From positions 1-5,976 of the forward strand of contig CAIOLV010000003.1 in the NCBI GenBank assembly GCA_903859225.1: a stretch of 5,976 nucleotides of DNA. The letters run 5' to 3'. The notes beneath the pieces are model-generated. The model made no database searches, was not told the DNA's origin, and saw only the letters and a program-made list of their open reading frames with translations. Shown piece after piece: positions 5,657 to 5,976 of this stretch (positions are counted from its first letter, which is position 1; each line of letters starts with the position of its first letter). Made by a program: the position numbers and the translations under genes. This DNA comes from an uncultured bacterium. GTDB taxonomy: Bacteria; Bipolaricaulota; Bipolaricaulia; UBA7950; UBA9294.

Positions 5657-5976
5657 ATGCCAAGACGGATAGGTGCTCTCGTGGCTCTCGTCATGTTCGT
5701 GGCGGTCGCGGCCGCGCCGTTCGCGGCGGCGGCAAACGCGGCACCCGTTGCGCGCATCTCCGCCTACCGCGCGAGCGCCGCGTCGGGCTTTGCCGTCATC
5801 TACGACGGCTCGGCGTCGTCTGACGTGGACGGGCAGCTCGTTCGGTATCAATGGCTGTTTGGCGACGGCACGACCGGCTCGGGTTCTCCCGTCACGCACA
5901 TGTACGCGCAGGCGAGTTCATTCACCGTCACGCTGCTCGTCGGCGACGACGGCGGCGCAACGAGCTTCGCCACGCA
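5657..5976 (+). CDS. Secreted PKD-domain protein, N-terminal part (cut by right window edge)
   Basis: The first 106 codons are in the window. Residues 1-28 form a signal peptide: MPRR, a hydrophobic stretch (IGALVALVMFVAVAAAPF), and a probable signal peptidase I site after ANA at 26-28. From residue 29 a PKD domain follows, an immunoglobulin-like beta-sandwich common in extracellular proteins: APVARISAY, VIYDGSASSDVDGQLVRYQW, FGDG at 68-71, THMYAQASSFTVTLLVGDDGGA. The usual WDFGDG reads WLFGDG here. The domain is nearly complete at the edge, and what follows (more PKD repeats, an enzyme domain or an anchor) is unknown. PKD domains typically mediate protein or carbohydrate contacts at the cell surface, so this one alone does not tell the function. 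ATG 5657 has GGGAG five bases upstream. It diverges from the radical SAM gene. Confidence 0.88.
   Translation, partial: MPRRIGALVALVMFVAVAAAPFAAAANAAPVARISAYRASAASGFAVIYDGSASSDVDGQLVRYQWLFGDGTTGSGSPVTHMYAQASSFTVTLLVGDDGGATSFAT

Noticed and set aside
5552..5899. N-terminal extension of the radical SAM frame up to 5899
   Set aside because: The extra 116 residues are antisense to the PKD gene, Arg-rich and unlike the family. They also cover the divergent promoter region.

Overview
The window is GC-rich bacterial DNA, mostly densely coding, with strong G/C bias at third codon positions. A MutY-type glycosylase, a membrane-anchored lytic transglycosylase, Shine-Dalgarno (SD) sites and a consensus TATAAT box all point to a bacterium with a peptidoglycan wall. 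No single gene fixes the phylum, so I leave the lineage open. I see no tRNA, rRNA, insertion sequence, CRISPR array or phage gene.

Layout from right to left. Five genes lie on the minus strand: an SPL-type radical SAM protein (5551-4673), a lytic transglycosylase with a helical-repeat N-terminus (4479-2752), an isocitrate/isopropylmalate-family dehydrogenase (2659-1541), an MmgE/PrpD-family protein (1533-160), and the start of a mutY adenine glycosylase gene (178-1, cut by the left edge). One gene on the plus strand diverges from the radical SAM gene: a secreted PKD-domain protein (5657 onward, cut by the right edge). The two truncated genes are supported by translation of the raw sequence and by clear family motifs.

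The dehydrogenase, MmgE/PrpD and mutY genes look like one operon. A perfect TATAAT lies just upstream of the dehydrogenase. The dehydrogenase stop codon overlaps the SD of the MmgE/PrpD gene, and mutY starts 19 nt inside the end of the MmgE/PrpD gene. The first two probably act on related hydroxy-tricarboxylic or dicarboxylic acids (a beta-decarboxylating dehydrogenase plus a methylcitrate-dehydratase-like fold); mutY is probably a co-transcribed housekeeping gene. The transglycosylase and radical SAM genes are separated by longer gaps and may be independent units.

I did not find a convincing new biological system. The most useful leads are the dehydrogenase-MmgE/PrpD pair of unknown substrate, the dehydrogenase's mixed active-site and cofactor residues, a repeat-palindrome-repeat block upstream of its promoter, and a possible leaderless GTG start for the radical SAM gene.
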